Virus record (IMG/VR): IMGVR_UViG_3300010151_000026
Span: 1 to 43,182 of that record
Origin: a virus
DNA length: 43,182 nt
Direction: 5' to 3' (one strand)
The position numbers and the translations under genes are program-made. The notes beneath the pieces were generated by a model that made no database searches, was not told the origin of the DNA, and saw nothing but the letters and a program-made list of their open reading frames with translations. Below, one piece after another: positions 34,241 through 42,055 of this stretch. Numbering within the stretch: position 1 is the first letter of the stretch; each line of letters starts with the position of its first letter.

Positions 34241-35772
34241 TACATTATTCCTCCGAATCTGCTATGTGTTACCACCTTCCTGTCTCTACTATGCAGTCGC
34301 ATACTATTGATTGGAGGTTTTAGGATACCACACACAGATTCAAAGGCATCCTTTATGTCATCGTTTGGCGGATTATACATTATGAGTTCCTGCTCTAGAT
34401 CTTCGCAGTGCCCACCTCTATAGTGCCATATTGTATAGTTTTCGTATCGTGGCTTTAGAGTAGCGTGTATACGCTCCTGTTTTGTGCCCATGTTTCTGGT
34501 TGGTCTATAATCTTCGACCGATAGTCCCAGCCCTTCTCTACGAATCTCATCTTTGATGTGCTCAGCAATCACTGCTTGCCCACCAACAACTTCAGCTCTC
34601 ATCTTTTTAAAACCCCACTTTATGTGGGCATCCAGAACCATCTGGAAGTAGTCACTAACTTTATTAGTGCGTGTACGTTTAACATCAAGTACGTAGATAT
34701 AACCGTCTGCGTCTATACCTACAACTACTAAGGCTGTGTAATCAGCTGTAGCTTTAAGGCTAAACGCAAAGTCTATCGCAGCGAAGACGTTTAGAATCTT
34801 ACCGTTGTAAAACCAACGGCCATTCTCATACTTGAGATACTTCCGATCATAATGCTGGAAAAGACTAGGGTCGATAGCAGCTTCGCCGGGGTCGTTCGGG
34901 TTATTATAATACTGAGAGTAAAACTGTGTTCTATCTAAGTACTTAGCCCGTTTCTGCGACAAGATCTGAGTATTGAAACCAAACCAGCGACCATCGCCTC
35001 GTTGCATTCTCGGCCAAAGGAACTCCCCTGTTGCATCGCCCATGTTCTCAACTTCTTTCTGCCATATTTCATAGACTGGCTTGGACTCGATCACCTCCCC
35101 GTCTTTATTGTAGACCTCTTCATTTACGGCCATTAATGTACCGTACAGATCACGGGGGTGATAGCGAGTACCGACAATCCACTCCTTCGCGTCTGTGGTT
35201 TCGATACTAGCTAGTAGTGAGTACTGTCTTTCAACTTTCTCACGACCTTCCCTTGTATAGGCATTCTCATTTACAACAACGTCGTCAAGCACTGCTATAT
35301 TACAGTGTAGACCTGTAATAGAAGTAGTCAGTCCAGCGGTGAATACCGTTGAGTCTCTGACCCCTTCTGCTAACCGTTTTGGGTGGTCAACCTGAATCTC
35401 AGAGTTAGTCCACTTAGCTCGCTTACCTTCGTCTATGTGAACCATCTCAGACCAGTACTTACGATACCTAGCAGACGTTAAGATGTCTTTGACAAACTGT
35501 AACTGTTTCTCTGCTAAACCAGATGTAGCACTGATATACAAGATAGTTACTGCCGGATTGCGTGTAATCTCCCACGCAACCCGGTAAGCAACCATAGTAC
35601 TTTTCTGGTGGTCACGAGGCAGAAGAACCATCTGATGCTCTGCTGCTTCGGGACGACACCACCACTTGATAAGATCTTCGTGGCACTGCCCTAGCACACG
35701 GTGCGGGGCAATGAGTCGGATAAAAGTCAGCAAGTCTTCTTCTGCTGCCTGACGAATTTGGTCCTTCGTCAA
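34240..35772 (-). CDS. terL: Terminase large subunit
   Basis: 510 aa from a TTG at 35772, chosen because AAGGAG lies seven bases upstream and no ATG is suitably placed. ATPase motifs are LPRDHQKST (51-59) for Walker A and IAVLDDVV (159-166) for Walker B. The C-terminal RNase H-like nuclease begins at AAIDFAFS (D334) with a second aspartate near 344. It cuts and pumps the concatemer into the prohead. It is separated from the small subunit gene by four fibre-type genes, an unusual arrangement. Confidence 0.92.
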   Translation of the reverse strand: MTKDQIRQAAEEDLLTFIRLIAPHRVLGQCHEDLIKWWCRPEAAEHQMVLLPRDHQKSTMVAYRVAWEITRNPAVTILYISATSGLAEKQLQFVKDILTSARYRKYWSEMVHIDEGKRAKWTNSEIQVDHPKRLAEGVRDSTVFTAGLTTSITGLHCNIAVLDDVVVNENAYTREGREKVERQYSLLASIETTDAKEWIVGTRYHPRDLYGTLMAVNEEVYNKDGEVIESKPVYEIWQKEVENMGDATGEFLWPRMQRGDGRWFGFNTQILSQKRAKYLDRTQFYSQYYNNPNDPGEAAIDPSLFQHYDRKYLKYENGRWFYNGKILNVFAAIDFAFSLKATADYTALVVVGIDADGYIYVLDVKRTRTNKVSDYFQMVLDAHIKWGFKKMRAEVVGGQAVIAEHIKDEIRREGLGLSVEDYRPTRNMGTKQERIHATLKPRYENYTIWHYRGGHCEDLEQELIMYNPPNDDIKDAFESVCGILKPPINSMRLHSRDRKVVTHSRFGGIM

Positions 35773-35774
35773 GA

Positions 35775-35936
35775 TTATCTCCTTCCTAAGCGTAGACCTA
35801 GTGGCTTGCGATGTCTATCAGATTTACCAGTAGAAGCTGTGGTAGGAAAGCCGGGGGCTTCTTGCCATACCCCATCAGCCCAACAAGTCTGGTTCCAAAC
35901 TCCTACTTGCCAAACGCCTGAGCGACTAAGGCTCAT
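35775..35936 (-). CDS. Tryptophan-rich small protein, 53 aa
   Basis: A frame of 53 codons starts at an ATG that overlaps the stop of the fibre gene (TAATG) and ends two bases before the terminase TTG. The first half repeats a G-V-W pattern (SGVWQVGVWNQTCWADGVWQ) and the second half is basic (SDRHRKPLGLRLGRR). I recall similar short GVW-repeat proteins near tail genes of other marine phages. The last codons carry the ribosome binding site of terL. It is probably a tail or fibre accessory. Confidence 0.55.
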   Translation of the reverse strand: MSLSRSGVWQVGVWNQTCWADGVWQEAPGFPTTASTGKSDRHRKPLGLRLGRR

Positions 35937-37210
35937 TATACATCAAACGGTGTTCCGTCACCGTCTCCAGTAATAGTAACATCGTTAATACTCTGGATAT
36001 TAGCGTCTACCTGATTAGTTACCGTAAAGGCCAGCTTATCTGTTTGTACCTTAACAGCGTCAACTACTGTATCGATAGTATTTATTTTACCGTCCAGCGT
36101 AGTGCCCGTGTCTGTAAGAACGGCTGCTGTGTCAGCTTTAACTGCTGCAATATCTGCTGCGAAGCTTGCGCCTGCTGGTGAACCAAGAGTTGCTGTATCT
36201 ACGAGTATAGCGTCTACATTAGAGTCAACAGTTGTGATAGTGCCCGGAATTGTTGTGCCGGTATCTACAAGTACTGCATCTACGTTAGTGTCGATTGTAT
36301 CGAGCTTACCATCAAGTGTACTACCTGTATCAACAAGGATAGCATCAATGTCATTTTTAACCTGCTCGCCAAATGTACCGGAAGAGGTGTGGCCTGTAGT
36401 AGACTCATCCCATACAGCATCAGCTACAGCCGCTGCCGTAGGTGCTGCTGAGATTTCATCAATGTCTGCCGGATAGATATCATACACTGACGTATTATCT
36501 GGAGCCGTAGCCCAAGTACCGATAATCGTAGCTACCCTTGTAGAACCTACGTAGTCTCCAATAGCTTTAGCCTGTTTAAGCCCTGTGCCTGAAGCGATGT
36601 GTACTAACTGACCATTATAGTAGTCGTCAGTAGCCACAGCTCCACTTGCAAGTGTAATCGTAGTAGATGAACCAGCTTGTGCTGTGTCACTATGTGATGT
36701 AGCAGGTGAACCTGTCCAAGCAGCATCTCCACGATCACGCAGAGCTTCAAGTGAATCTGTACCAGAACTAAACGTAGAACCTTGTATATCGTTAAGTTTA
36801 GTATCCAAGGTAGTACCTGTGTCTACCAGAATGGCATCTACCACAGTATCAATAGCATCTATCTTAGTTTCAAGATCAGCACTAGCTGCGTAGAGAGTTT
36901 CGTAAATGCCTTCTTCTATTACTTGGAATTCATGTCTTACTGGTAGTGCTCCTGATTCATGCACCGCCAATACTAAAGTACCTATGGTGTCGGTATCAGT
37001 AGCATCTAGTTCACAATTGTAGTACCCAAGTTCATCATGTGCAGCAGATGTACTGTCATTCTTTTGCGCCATATTCTGTGCGTTCTTAGATAGCCTAACA
37101 TCGGCTTGCGAAATAGTTAAACCAGTTTCAGCAGTCTTGCCATCAGTTTCATCCACAAACGGTCCTATGAGTACATCTACCGCTGTGGACTGTTTGAGTA
37201 TTAGTGCCAT
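35936..37210 (-). CDS. Tail fibre/neck protein with VDAILVDTGTTLD repeats, 424 aa
   Basis: Residues 1-105 form an N-terminal beta domain (VLIGPFVDETDGKTAETGLT, SAAHDELGYYNCELDATDTD, VRHEFQVIEEG) that is common at the start of phage tail-attached proteins. From about 115 on there are several imperfect repeats of the type IDTVVDAILVDTGTTLDGKL, predicted to form a trimeric coiled or fibrous stalk. A short C-terminal part follows (VDANIQSINDVTITGDG). AGGAG precedes the ATG. It lies in the fibre cluster between the two terminase genes. Confidence 0.7.
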   Translation of the reverse strand: MALILKQSTAVDVLIGPFVDETDGKTAETGLTISQADVRLSKNAQNMAQKNDSTSAAHDELGYYNCELDATDTDTIGTLVLAVHESGALPVRHEFQVIEEGIYETLYAASADLETKIDAIDTVVDAILVDTGTTLDTKLNDIQGSTFSSGTDSLEALRDRGDAAWTGSPATSHSDTAQAGSSTTITLASGAVATDDYYNGQLVHIASGTGLKQAKAIGDYVGSTRVATIIGTWATAPDNTSVYDIYPADIDEISAAPTAAAVADAVWDESTTGHTSSGTFGEQVKNDIDAILVDTGSTLDGKLDTIDTNVDAVLVDTGTTIPGTITTVDSNVDAILVDTATLGSPAGASFAADIAAVKADTAAVLTDTGTTLDGKINTIDTVVDAVKVQTDKLAFTVTNQVDANIQSINDVTITGDGDGTPFDV

Positions 37211-37935
37211 TATACAGCTCCTATTTGTTTTCTATGGTGGTGAATTACGGGGATGGAAGTGCTACTTGCTGCTACAAGCTCGATATAAACGCCAGCATTT
37301 TCATCGGGACTGCTCCACGTTACCGTGACAGCTGTTGGCGCAGCACTCATATGTTCTGCTACATAGATAGCTTGGTCGTTGTTATTGTTCTGACCACCAC
37401 CTGTATCAGCGTCGTGCAACTCTGTAAAGCTAGCATTATTAGAAGCTGTAGAAGCATTCGCACCAATTGCTCCGCAGCCTATTAAGAGACCGTTGCCTGA
37501 AGAACCAGCACTGGAAAATACCGTAGTAGTATCACTACCTCCGGTATTAGATACTGTCTCTAGACTATTAGTAGCATCCCCCAAAGATGAAGTAACTACG
37601 CCTGAGTAGTTTATCATTGCTGCCCAAGAGCATGGAGGACTGCCGGGAGATTCCCAGTTAATAAAAGTTGATTTACTAGAACCAGCGGTAGGACTAATCA
37701 GACCGTGACAAAAGACACGAGCATCACCAGAACCTTGCTCTCCAGTATCTGCTATTTGTGTTAATTGAACACCATTCCACGTAGGCGATGAACCAGACAT
37801 CTCTGTGTTCCCGCGTACTCCGGCTATCATAATTAGCAGATCAGTTCCTGCTGGTACGGTGTGATTAAATGTCGGCTGGTCCGTACTGGCACTATCCACA
37901 TATAATGTACCGTTACCGTTGTTTGTTACTGCCAT
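37210..37935 (-). CDS. Probable tail adhesin or minor virion protein, 241 aa
   Basis: Gly/Ser/Thr/Asn-rich beta-sandwich-like protein (GTLYVDSASTDQPTFNHTVP, SAAPTAVTVTWSSPDENAGV) with a short basic, histidine-rich tail (PVIHHHRKQIGAV). It has no enzymatic motif. AAGGAT is upstream. Its ends overlap or abut the flanking fibre genes, so it is probably part of the receptor-binding apparatus. Confidence 0.6.
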   Translation of the reverse strand: MAVTNNGNGTLYVDSASTDQPTFNHTVPAGTDLLIMIAGVRGNTEMSGSSPTWNGVQLTQIADTGEQGSGDARVFCHGLISPTAGSSKSTFINWESPGSPPCSWAAMINYSGVVTSSLGDATNSLETVSNTGGSDTTTVFSSAGSSGNGLLIGCGAIGANASTASNNASFTELHDADTGGGQNNNNDQAIYVAEHMSAAPTAVTVTWSSPDENAGVYIELVAASSTSIPVIHHHRKQIGAV

Positions 37936-37945
37936 TTATGTATCC

Positions 37946-40399
37946 TTATGAGATCTTCCAGACTACAGCTTCTAGTGGGCCAAGTGTATAATCAACAGAG
38001 GTGTCAACAACGGAGCCATTATTTTTAATACGATCCCGTAGCATCCAATCAACTGTAGAAAGTGTATAATTACTTAGTCCGTTATCGTTATCATCTGGGT
38101 GTGCTTGTGCTGGCCCCCAGTTAAAACCATCCCAGACGCTAGGTCGCAGTGCTTGAAGTTTGCTAGTAATATTTGTATTAACGTAACTAGCTGGATCATA
38201 GTGTGTAAGTGTATACCCAGAGTCTAATACTCCATCGGTTACTAACTGTGCAAAGTCTGTTGGTGTTATTAGATCTTCTGGTTCTCTTGCCGTAAAGCCA
38301 CCAGAAAGGTGCGTTGGAGCATATTCGTTATAGCCGTTTGGTCTCGCTACGTTTACAGCAATTAGCCAGTCACCGATACGACGGAGATAAATGTGACGAT
38401 CACCGTCGGTCAAATCGCCTGAACCACCCGTCGCCCACTTATACGAACCTTTAGGATGTCCGTGAGTACCATTACCTCCACCTGCTGGGTTATATGTCCC
38501 CAAAGGAGCTGGATCTGATGAATTGCTGTCTAGATCAATAAAGTGTTCTTCTAGTAGACAAGGGAACTGTGTAGAGTCGCCCTGTCGAATATACAGAAAA
38601 CAATCTGGTACCATAAGCTGTAAAGCCCAGTAGAACCGTGCAAAAGAAGCGTCAATTTCAGCAAGAGTAGACCAATCCAAGTGACCAGTAACGTCAATCT
38701 CTAGCATTGCGCCTCGTGGTTTATCTTCCATCCAACCACCTTGATTAGGTCGAATGCAATTAGAGGACCAGTGTACTGCCTTCATTCCACGAGCAATGTT
38801 AGTATTTGAGCAGTCATAGTAACCGACGGTATGGTCGTCGTCAGGCTTAAACTTAAAGTTGCCGTGAACAGATTCGTTATGTCCTATGTCCCACATACTA
38901 TCATAGGCACTTGGATGCGGCAAGCCATTACTACGCTTAACGGTGTTAGACGAGCTAAAGGCGTTACCAGAACGCATTGAGTTCGTACCGTTTGCAGCAA
39001 GAGTACCTGCACTAATCTCGTCAAAGTGCTCTTTAACTGCTGCTGCATGTGCAAACGATTCTACTGTATAACGATCTTCATTAACGCCGTTTGCATTATG
39101 GTCGGCATTAGAATGTCCTGATGCTTGGTTATTTAAGCAGTACTTCCAGCCAGCTTCCGGTTCATGTATCTGGTCATCGTGCGCGTAGCGGTCATCTAAT
39201 TCCTTTAGATAAAGATCTGCTTTACCGCCACTTGCTGATTTATATCCTATAACATGGAACCCGATAAAACCTCGTAATCCGGTTGGCGGATAAAACCAAA
39301 GAGCGTGTACGTCATCTGTCGCACCGTACGAACTGTCCTGTGATAAGCTGCCGGTAGTAGGAAATTCTGGATCTTCGTTAATACGAACCTGTATAGGCTG
39401 TTTAGGTTTACTTGTCTTGTTCTCTAGAATTGAATGAACAGTACCCGAAACTTTTACTTTCCGTAGCGAAGCTCCTGACTTAGGTGTGTTAATGTCAATA
39501 CCGTCATACCAGAATATCATATAGTCGGCAGTACTGCCGCTGCCCATACCAAAGCCTGATAAGTCTGTGCCACAAAGACAGTCAATTGCCACATCAGATA
39601 GGTAACGGCGCATCTGTGGATTGGTTACGCGGTATTGCCACCCAGCCTGCTTTGCCTTATTCGTAGTCGAAGACTGACTGTTTGTCTGGAGCAAGTCATT
39701 ATCTGTACCATCAATACTTAGCATACAATCTTTACGGTCAATGTTATCCGTAGACTGAGCGTACAAAGTATATGGCCCCCATTTGTTTGATGCTTTCGTT
39801 AAATAGCCCGGTACATTATTCATCGGGGCTTGGTGGAGCATCAGCAAACAAAGAGGATTAATATGGTGGATGTGGTCAAACTCTTCTATCCACCTAGCGC
39901 GTGAGGTCGGTTGGAACAAATCTCGCGGCTGAAATAACATCGAATTAACTGTGCGGACAAATAAATAAACTTGTTTTGCTGGGTCATGCAAAAAGTTAGA
40001 AGCAGAGTTCTGTACACCACCTGATATATTACGCTTTAGTGGGAACGTGCCCGGTGCTTCTGCTGTCCTAACCTCTACTGAGAACTCACCAGATGTTGTC
40101 TGAAGCGAGCCGTCATCTGCTGTTAGGGTATGCCCTGCTGACAGAGCAGCTGGTCCTAAACCGTCGTACGTTAAGTTAGGAGCAGTCCACGCTAATCCTT
40201 GAGGAAGTGTGCCATTCAATGTCAGCGTTAATGGGTTGCCGTCTGGGTCAGACACATGCTGGCTCATATCATAGGAGCCTGCCGTACCTTCTATAAATAA
40301 AGGTGTTGGCAGACTTTCTATGACTGGCGGAAGGTTTGGGTCTCCTTCGTCTCGTATATCAGCTAGGGTAGTCCCTTGACTAGTTAAACCCGTAGACAT
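37946..40399 (-). CDS. Large tail fibre/receptor-binding protein with N-terminal Ig-like domain, 817 aa
   Basis: Start taken at the ATG at 40399; a TTG 39 bases earlier would add an unlikely cysteine-rich leader. Residues about 15-115 resemble cadherin-like/Ig domains (PPVIESLPTPLFIEGTAGSY, HVSDPDGNPLTLTLNGTLP, HTLTADDGSLQTTSGEF). The remaining 700 residues are aromatic and Asp/His-rich (RARWIEEFDHIHHINPLCLL, RGAMLEIDVTGHLDWSTLAE), as in sugar-active or sugar-binding proteins. A glycan hydrolase or depolymerase role is possible, but no catalytic signature was identified. It is the main host-range candidate. Confidence 0.65.
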   Translation of the reverse strand: MSTGLTSQGTTLADIRDEGDPNLPPVIESLPTPLFIEGTAGSYDMSQHVSDPDGNPLTLTLNGTLPQGLAWTAPNLTYDGLGPAALSAGHTLTADDGSLQTTSGEFSVEVRTAEAPGTFPLKRNISGGVQNSASNFLHDPAKQVYLFVRTVNSMLFQPRDLFQPTSRARWIEEFDHIHHINPLCLLMLHQAPMNNVPGYLTKASNKWGPYTLYAQSTDNIDRKDCMLSIDGTDNDLLQTNSQSSTTNKAKQAGWQYRVTNPQMRRYLSDVAIDCLCGTDLSGFGMGSGSTADYMIFWYDGIDINTPKSGASLRKVKVSGTVHSILENKTSKPKQPIQVRINEDPEFPTTGSLSQDSSYGATDDVHALWFYPPTGLRGFIGFHVIGYKSASGGKADLYLKELDDRYAHDDQIHEPEAGWKYCLNNQASGHSNADHNANGVNEDRYTVESFAHAAAVKEHFDEISAGTLAANGTNSMRSGNAFSSSNTVKRSNGLPHPSAYDSMWDIGHNESVHGNFKFKPDDDHTVGYYDCSNTNIARGMKAVHWSSNCIRPNQGGWMEDKPRGAMLEIDVTGHLDWSTLAEIDASFARFYWALQLMVPDCFLYIRQGDSTQFPCLLEEHFIDLDSNSSDPAPLGTYNPAGGGNGTHGHPKGSYKWATGGSGDLTDGDRHIYLRRIGDWLIAVNVARPNGYNEYAPTHLSGGFTAREPEDLITPTDFAQLVTDGVLDSGYTLTHYDPASYVNTNITSKLQALRPSVWDGFNWGPAQAHPDDNDNGLSNYTLSTVDWMLRDRIKNNGSVVDTSVDYTLGPLEAVVWKIS

Positions 40400-40440
40400 C
40401 TTACGAAACCACAAGCAGATTCGGCACAGACACCTCAAGG

Positions 40441-40767
40441 CTAGTCCATAAGGGACATTGTTAGGACTCCATCGGAGCCTACCCGAATAGCGGCCAAGTG
40501 GGTCGCGCTGGTCGGGATTGTCATATACTCTACACCTGATGTAAATAGATGATCGTTTGTATCAGCAGTAACACTTGATGTGCCAAATACAATGTAGCAG
40601 TCTACAGTACAGGCTACTCGTATGATATCCCCCGGACTTGAGTTCGTAGGGATAGCTGCTCTAGCAGAACTAGAGGCTACTGATATATTAGTGGGGTCTC
40701 CATTAAAAGACAGAACCTGAATAGGTTCACCACCCTGAGTTGTTGGTACGTTAATCTTGATAGACAT
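40441..40767 (-). CDS. Small beta-rich virion-type protein, 108 aa
   Basis: AGGAAG precedes the ATG. The sequence alternates short strands and Ser/Thr-rich loops (IRVACTVDCYIVFGTSSVTA, TIPTSATHLAAIRVGSDG), a pattern common in small phage head or tail proteins that are often annotated as hypothetical structural proteins. It lies between the small terminase and the large fibre gene. No specific family can be assigned. Confidence 0.55.
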   Translation of the reverse strand: MSIKINVPTTQGGEPIQVLSFNGDPTNISVASSSARAAIPTNSSPGDIIRVACTVDCYIVFGTSSVTADTNDHLFTSGVEYMTIPTSATHLAAIRVGSDGVLTMSLMD

Positions 40768-40781
40768 TATTTCTTCCTACG

Positions 40782-41375
40782 TTACTCCACTAGTCCTATG
40801 AGTTTAGCGTCCTCTTTGAGAGAACGCTCTTCTTCGATTTCCTGTTTCTTAGTTGCTTCTTTCTCAGCTTTAGACGGGCGGCCCCTTTTGTTTTTGGTTT
40901 TCTCCCCGTACACATCGTGCAGCCATTTGGTTGCTTGGAGACCTTGCGGAGTGCCTGCACCATTCGTCGCAGCATCTTTCATCTCCTCGTATCTTTCTGA
41001 GGCCATCCTAGCCTTAAGCTCTTCTCGCCACTCTGATGCCTGTTCCAAGAACCACGGACGCTCTGTAAGCTTCTTCCAGTGCTCCCACGAACCAAGCAGC
41101 CTCAAGGCCACTTGATATTCTGTGGGATCTGCTATCTCCATGTACTTCTGATACATGGATACGCAGCCTTCATGTTCGTACTTCTTCAGCGTGAAGACCG
41201 GCGTATACCGGGGGTGGCGGCTCTCCCAGAATAAGGACTGGGTTCGGAACCTACCCTGATCGTCCTTGAGAGCGGCGAAACCACCCCTAGTTTTATCCAT
41301 CGTCACGCCATTGTCTTCTACCCCTACGGGGTAGGTCAAGGGATCTCCTTCGTATTCTTCTGCGGCTATTCCCAC
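40782..41375 (-). CDS. terS: Terminase small subunit
   Basis: 197 aa from a GTG at 41375, chosen because AGGAG lies seven bases upstream and any earlier start would run into the tRNA gene. The central helices (FTLKKYEHEGCVSMYQKYME, YQVALRLLGSWEHWKKLTER, WLHDVYGEKTKNKRGRPSKA) match T7-group small terminases, with a basic then acidic C-terminus. It recognises the phage DNA and recruits the large subunit. It is the first protein gene of the leftward late arm, 19 bases after the tRNA. Confidence 0.78.
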   Translation of the reverse strand: MGIAAEEYEGDPLTYPVGVEDNGVTMDKTRGGFAALKDDQGRFRTQSLFWESRHPRYTPVFTLKKYEHEGCVSMYQKYMEIADPTEYQVALRLLGSWEHWKKLTERPWFLEQASEWREELKARMASERYEEMKDAATNGAGTPQGLQATKWLHDVYGEKTKNKRGRPSKAEKEATKKQEIEEERSLKEDAKLIGLVE

Positions 41376-41393
41376 GGTGGTCTCCTGTGAAAT

Positions 41394-41469
41394 TGGTGCC
41401 CAGTCGAGGAATCGAACCCCGGACCTTCGCATTACAAGTGCGCTGCTCTACCGGCTGAGCTAACCGGGC
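41394..41469 (-). tRNA. tRNA-Thr (anticodon TGT) with encoded CCA
   Basis: Read leftward, the acceptor arms GCCCGGT and ACTGGGC pair (one G-T). The D arm is GCTC/GAGC, the anticodon loop CTTGTAA has anticodon TGT, the T arm is CGGGG/CCTCG with TTCGATT loop, and A73 is followed by an encoded CCA. Only the outer anticodon-stem pair (G-A) is a mismatch. The gene is complete and should work. It sits in the leader of the late operon, downstream of the sigma-E-type promoter. Confidence 0.95.
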
Positions 41470-41494
41470 GATGCCGGTGTCTCATTAGGATTAC

Positions 41495-41523
41495 TTGATG
41501 AGAGGGGCGTAGCCCCATATAGT
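41495..41523 (+). promoter_or_regulatory. Candidate sigma-70 early promoter, rightward
   Basis: TTGATG (41495-41500), 17 nt, TATAGT (41518-41523), matching TTGACA/TATAAT at 4 and 5 of 6 positions. The spacer holds a perfect inverted repeat, GGGGC-GTA-GCCCC (41504-41516), which could be an operator. The transcript would start at about 41530 and give a leader of more than 500 nt before the first early gene at 42056. It faces the leftward sigma-E-type promoter. Confidence 0.4.
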
Positions 41524-41563
41524 TGTATAATATCAACCATATTACATTCCCATGCAACCCACA

Positions 41564-41629
41564 CCTCGTCTTGGCGAGGCCGACCCCTTGGGAGGTCGAG
41601 CCTCTAGCAGTAGGGTTATTTCATAACCC
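41564..41629 (-). promoter_or_regulatory. Structured late leader between promoter and tRNA
   Basis: Between the late promoter and the tRNA the leftward transcript holds several hairpins: GGGTTAT/ATAACCC (41613-41629, loop of three), CGACC/GGTCG (41581-41598) and CCTCG/CGAGG (41564-41579). None is followed by a T tract in the leftward sense, so they look like RNA structure or processing sites, not terminators. Confidence 0.45.
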
Positions 41630-41641
41630 CCTGCGGGTTAT
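41613..41641. repeat. Three-arm alternating hairpin GGGTTAT / ATAACCC / GGGTTAT
   Basis: GGGTTAT at 41613-41619 and at 41635-41641 can each pair with the single ATAACCC at 41623-41629 (loops TTC and CCTGC). Only one hairpin can form at a time, so the element could switch. It covers the predicted start of the leftward late transcript. Confidence 0.6.
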
Positions 41642-41669
41642 TTAGACAATGAAAAACAGAAAAAGTTCC
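41642..41669 (-). promoter_or_regulatory. Sigma-E-type promoter, leftward, head of the late operon
   Basis: Read leftward: GGAACTT (41669-41663), followed by a T-rich 15-nt spacer, then GTCTAA (41647-41642). This equals GAACTT-16-TCTAA, the same arrangement as the site at 4043-4070. The predicted start at about 41635 leads into the tRNA-Thr, small terminase and all structural genes. The phage RpoE-like factor should recognise it; host RpoE could as well. Confidence 0.8.
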
Positions 41670-41749
41670 ATTTAATTTTAAGGAATCACAGAATTTCTCC
41701 GAGATAATTTTTAGGTGGGTTTCACTTCGCAGGCTCCGCCCCGTGTCCC

Positions 41750-41909
41750 CAGCCCCTCCGGGGCTGAATTATGTCAAGTCGGGGGAGGCCAGAGTACTTA
41801 CGTACTCTGAATTTTTCTCGTTATGTACGCACGAATCAAGGTCTTAAGACCTTGATTTTAAAGCAGCTTCTCAATGGCTTGTCCCACTGAATAATCCGTT
41901 AGGATTATT
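41750..41909. repeat. Cluster of perfect hairpins in the control region
   Basis: Four perfect short hairpins: CAGCCCC-TCC-GGGGCTG (41750-41766); CAGAGTAC-TTAC-GTACTCTG (41790-41809), followed by AATTTTT; AATCAAGGTC-TTAA-GACCTTGATT, a complete palindrome (41834-41857); and AATAATCC-GTTA-GGATTATT (41890-41909). The second and third are terminator-like for rightward transcripts. No open frame with a credible start lies in this stretch. Confidence 0.75.
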
Positions 41910-41950
41910 ACCTGCGTGTGCCTGATAACTACCGCGCTGTGCATGTGTGT

Positions 41951-41972
41951 AATCACCCCGTTAGGGGTGATT
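41951..41972. repeat. Hairpin AATCACCCC / GGGGTGATT, first copy
   Basis: Perfect 9-bp stem with loop GTTA. The same arms recur at 42010-42030 with loop GAA. The loop GTTA is shared with the hairpin at 41890-41909. Confidence 0.75.
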
Positions 41973-42001
41973 CAAGCAGCTGGCTCGGCGTACTCTCCTA
42001 T

Positions 42002-42042
42002 AAAAAATAAATCACCCCGAAGGGGTGATTGATTTATTTTTT
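42002..42042. terminator. Bidirectional intrinsic terminator just before the first early gene
   Basis: AATCACCCC-GAA-GGGGTGATT (42010-42030) is flanked by AAAAAATA on the left and TATTTTTT on the right, which extend the stem by eight A-T pairs past a 4-nt bulge. Either strand shows a GC-rich stem followed by a T tract. The T tract ends within a few bases of the AGAGGAG ribosome binding site of the gene at 42056, so a rightward transcript must read through it to express that gene. Confidence 0.7.
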
Positions 42043-42055
42043 AGAGGAGAGTAAA

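Noticed and set aside
40400-40438. Extended TTG start of the large fibre protein
   Set aside because: The 13 extra residues are cysteine- and arginine-rich and unlike fibre N-termini, and no ribosome binding site precedes the TTG.
41376-41432. Longer small terminase starting inside the tRNA
   Set aside because: It would overlap a complete tRNA gene; the GTG at 41375 has AGGAG at ideal distance.
41526-41531. TATAAT as a perfect -10 box
   Set aside because: No -35-like sequence at 16-18 nt upstream and no extended -10; the overlapping TTGATG-17-TATAGT pair is more credible.
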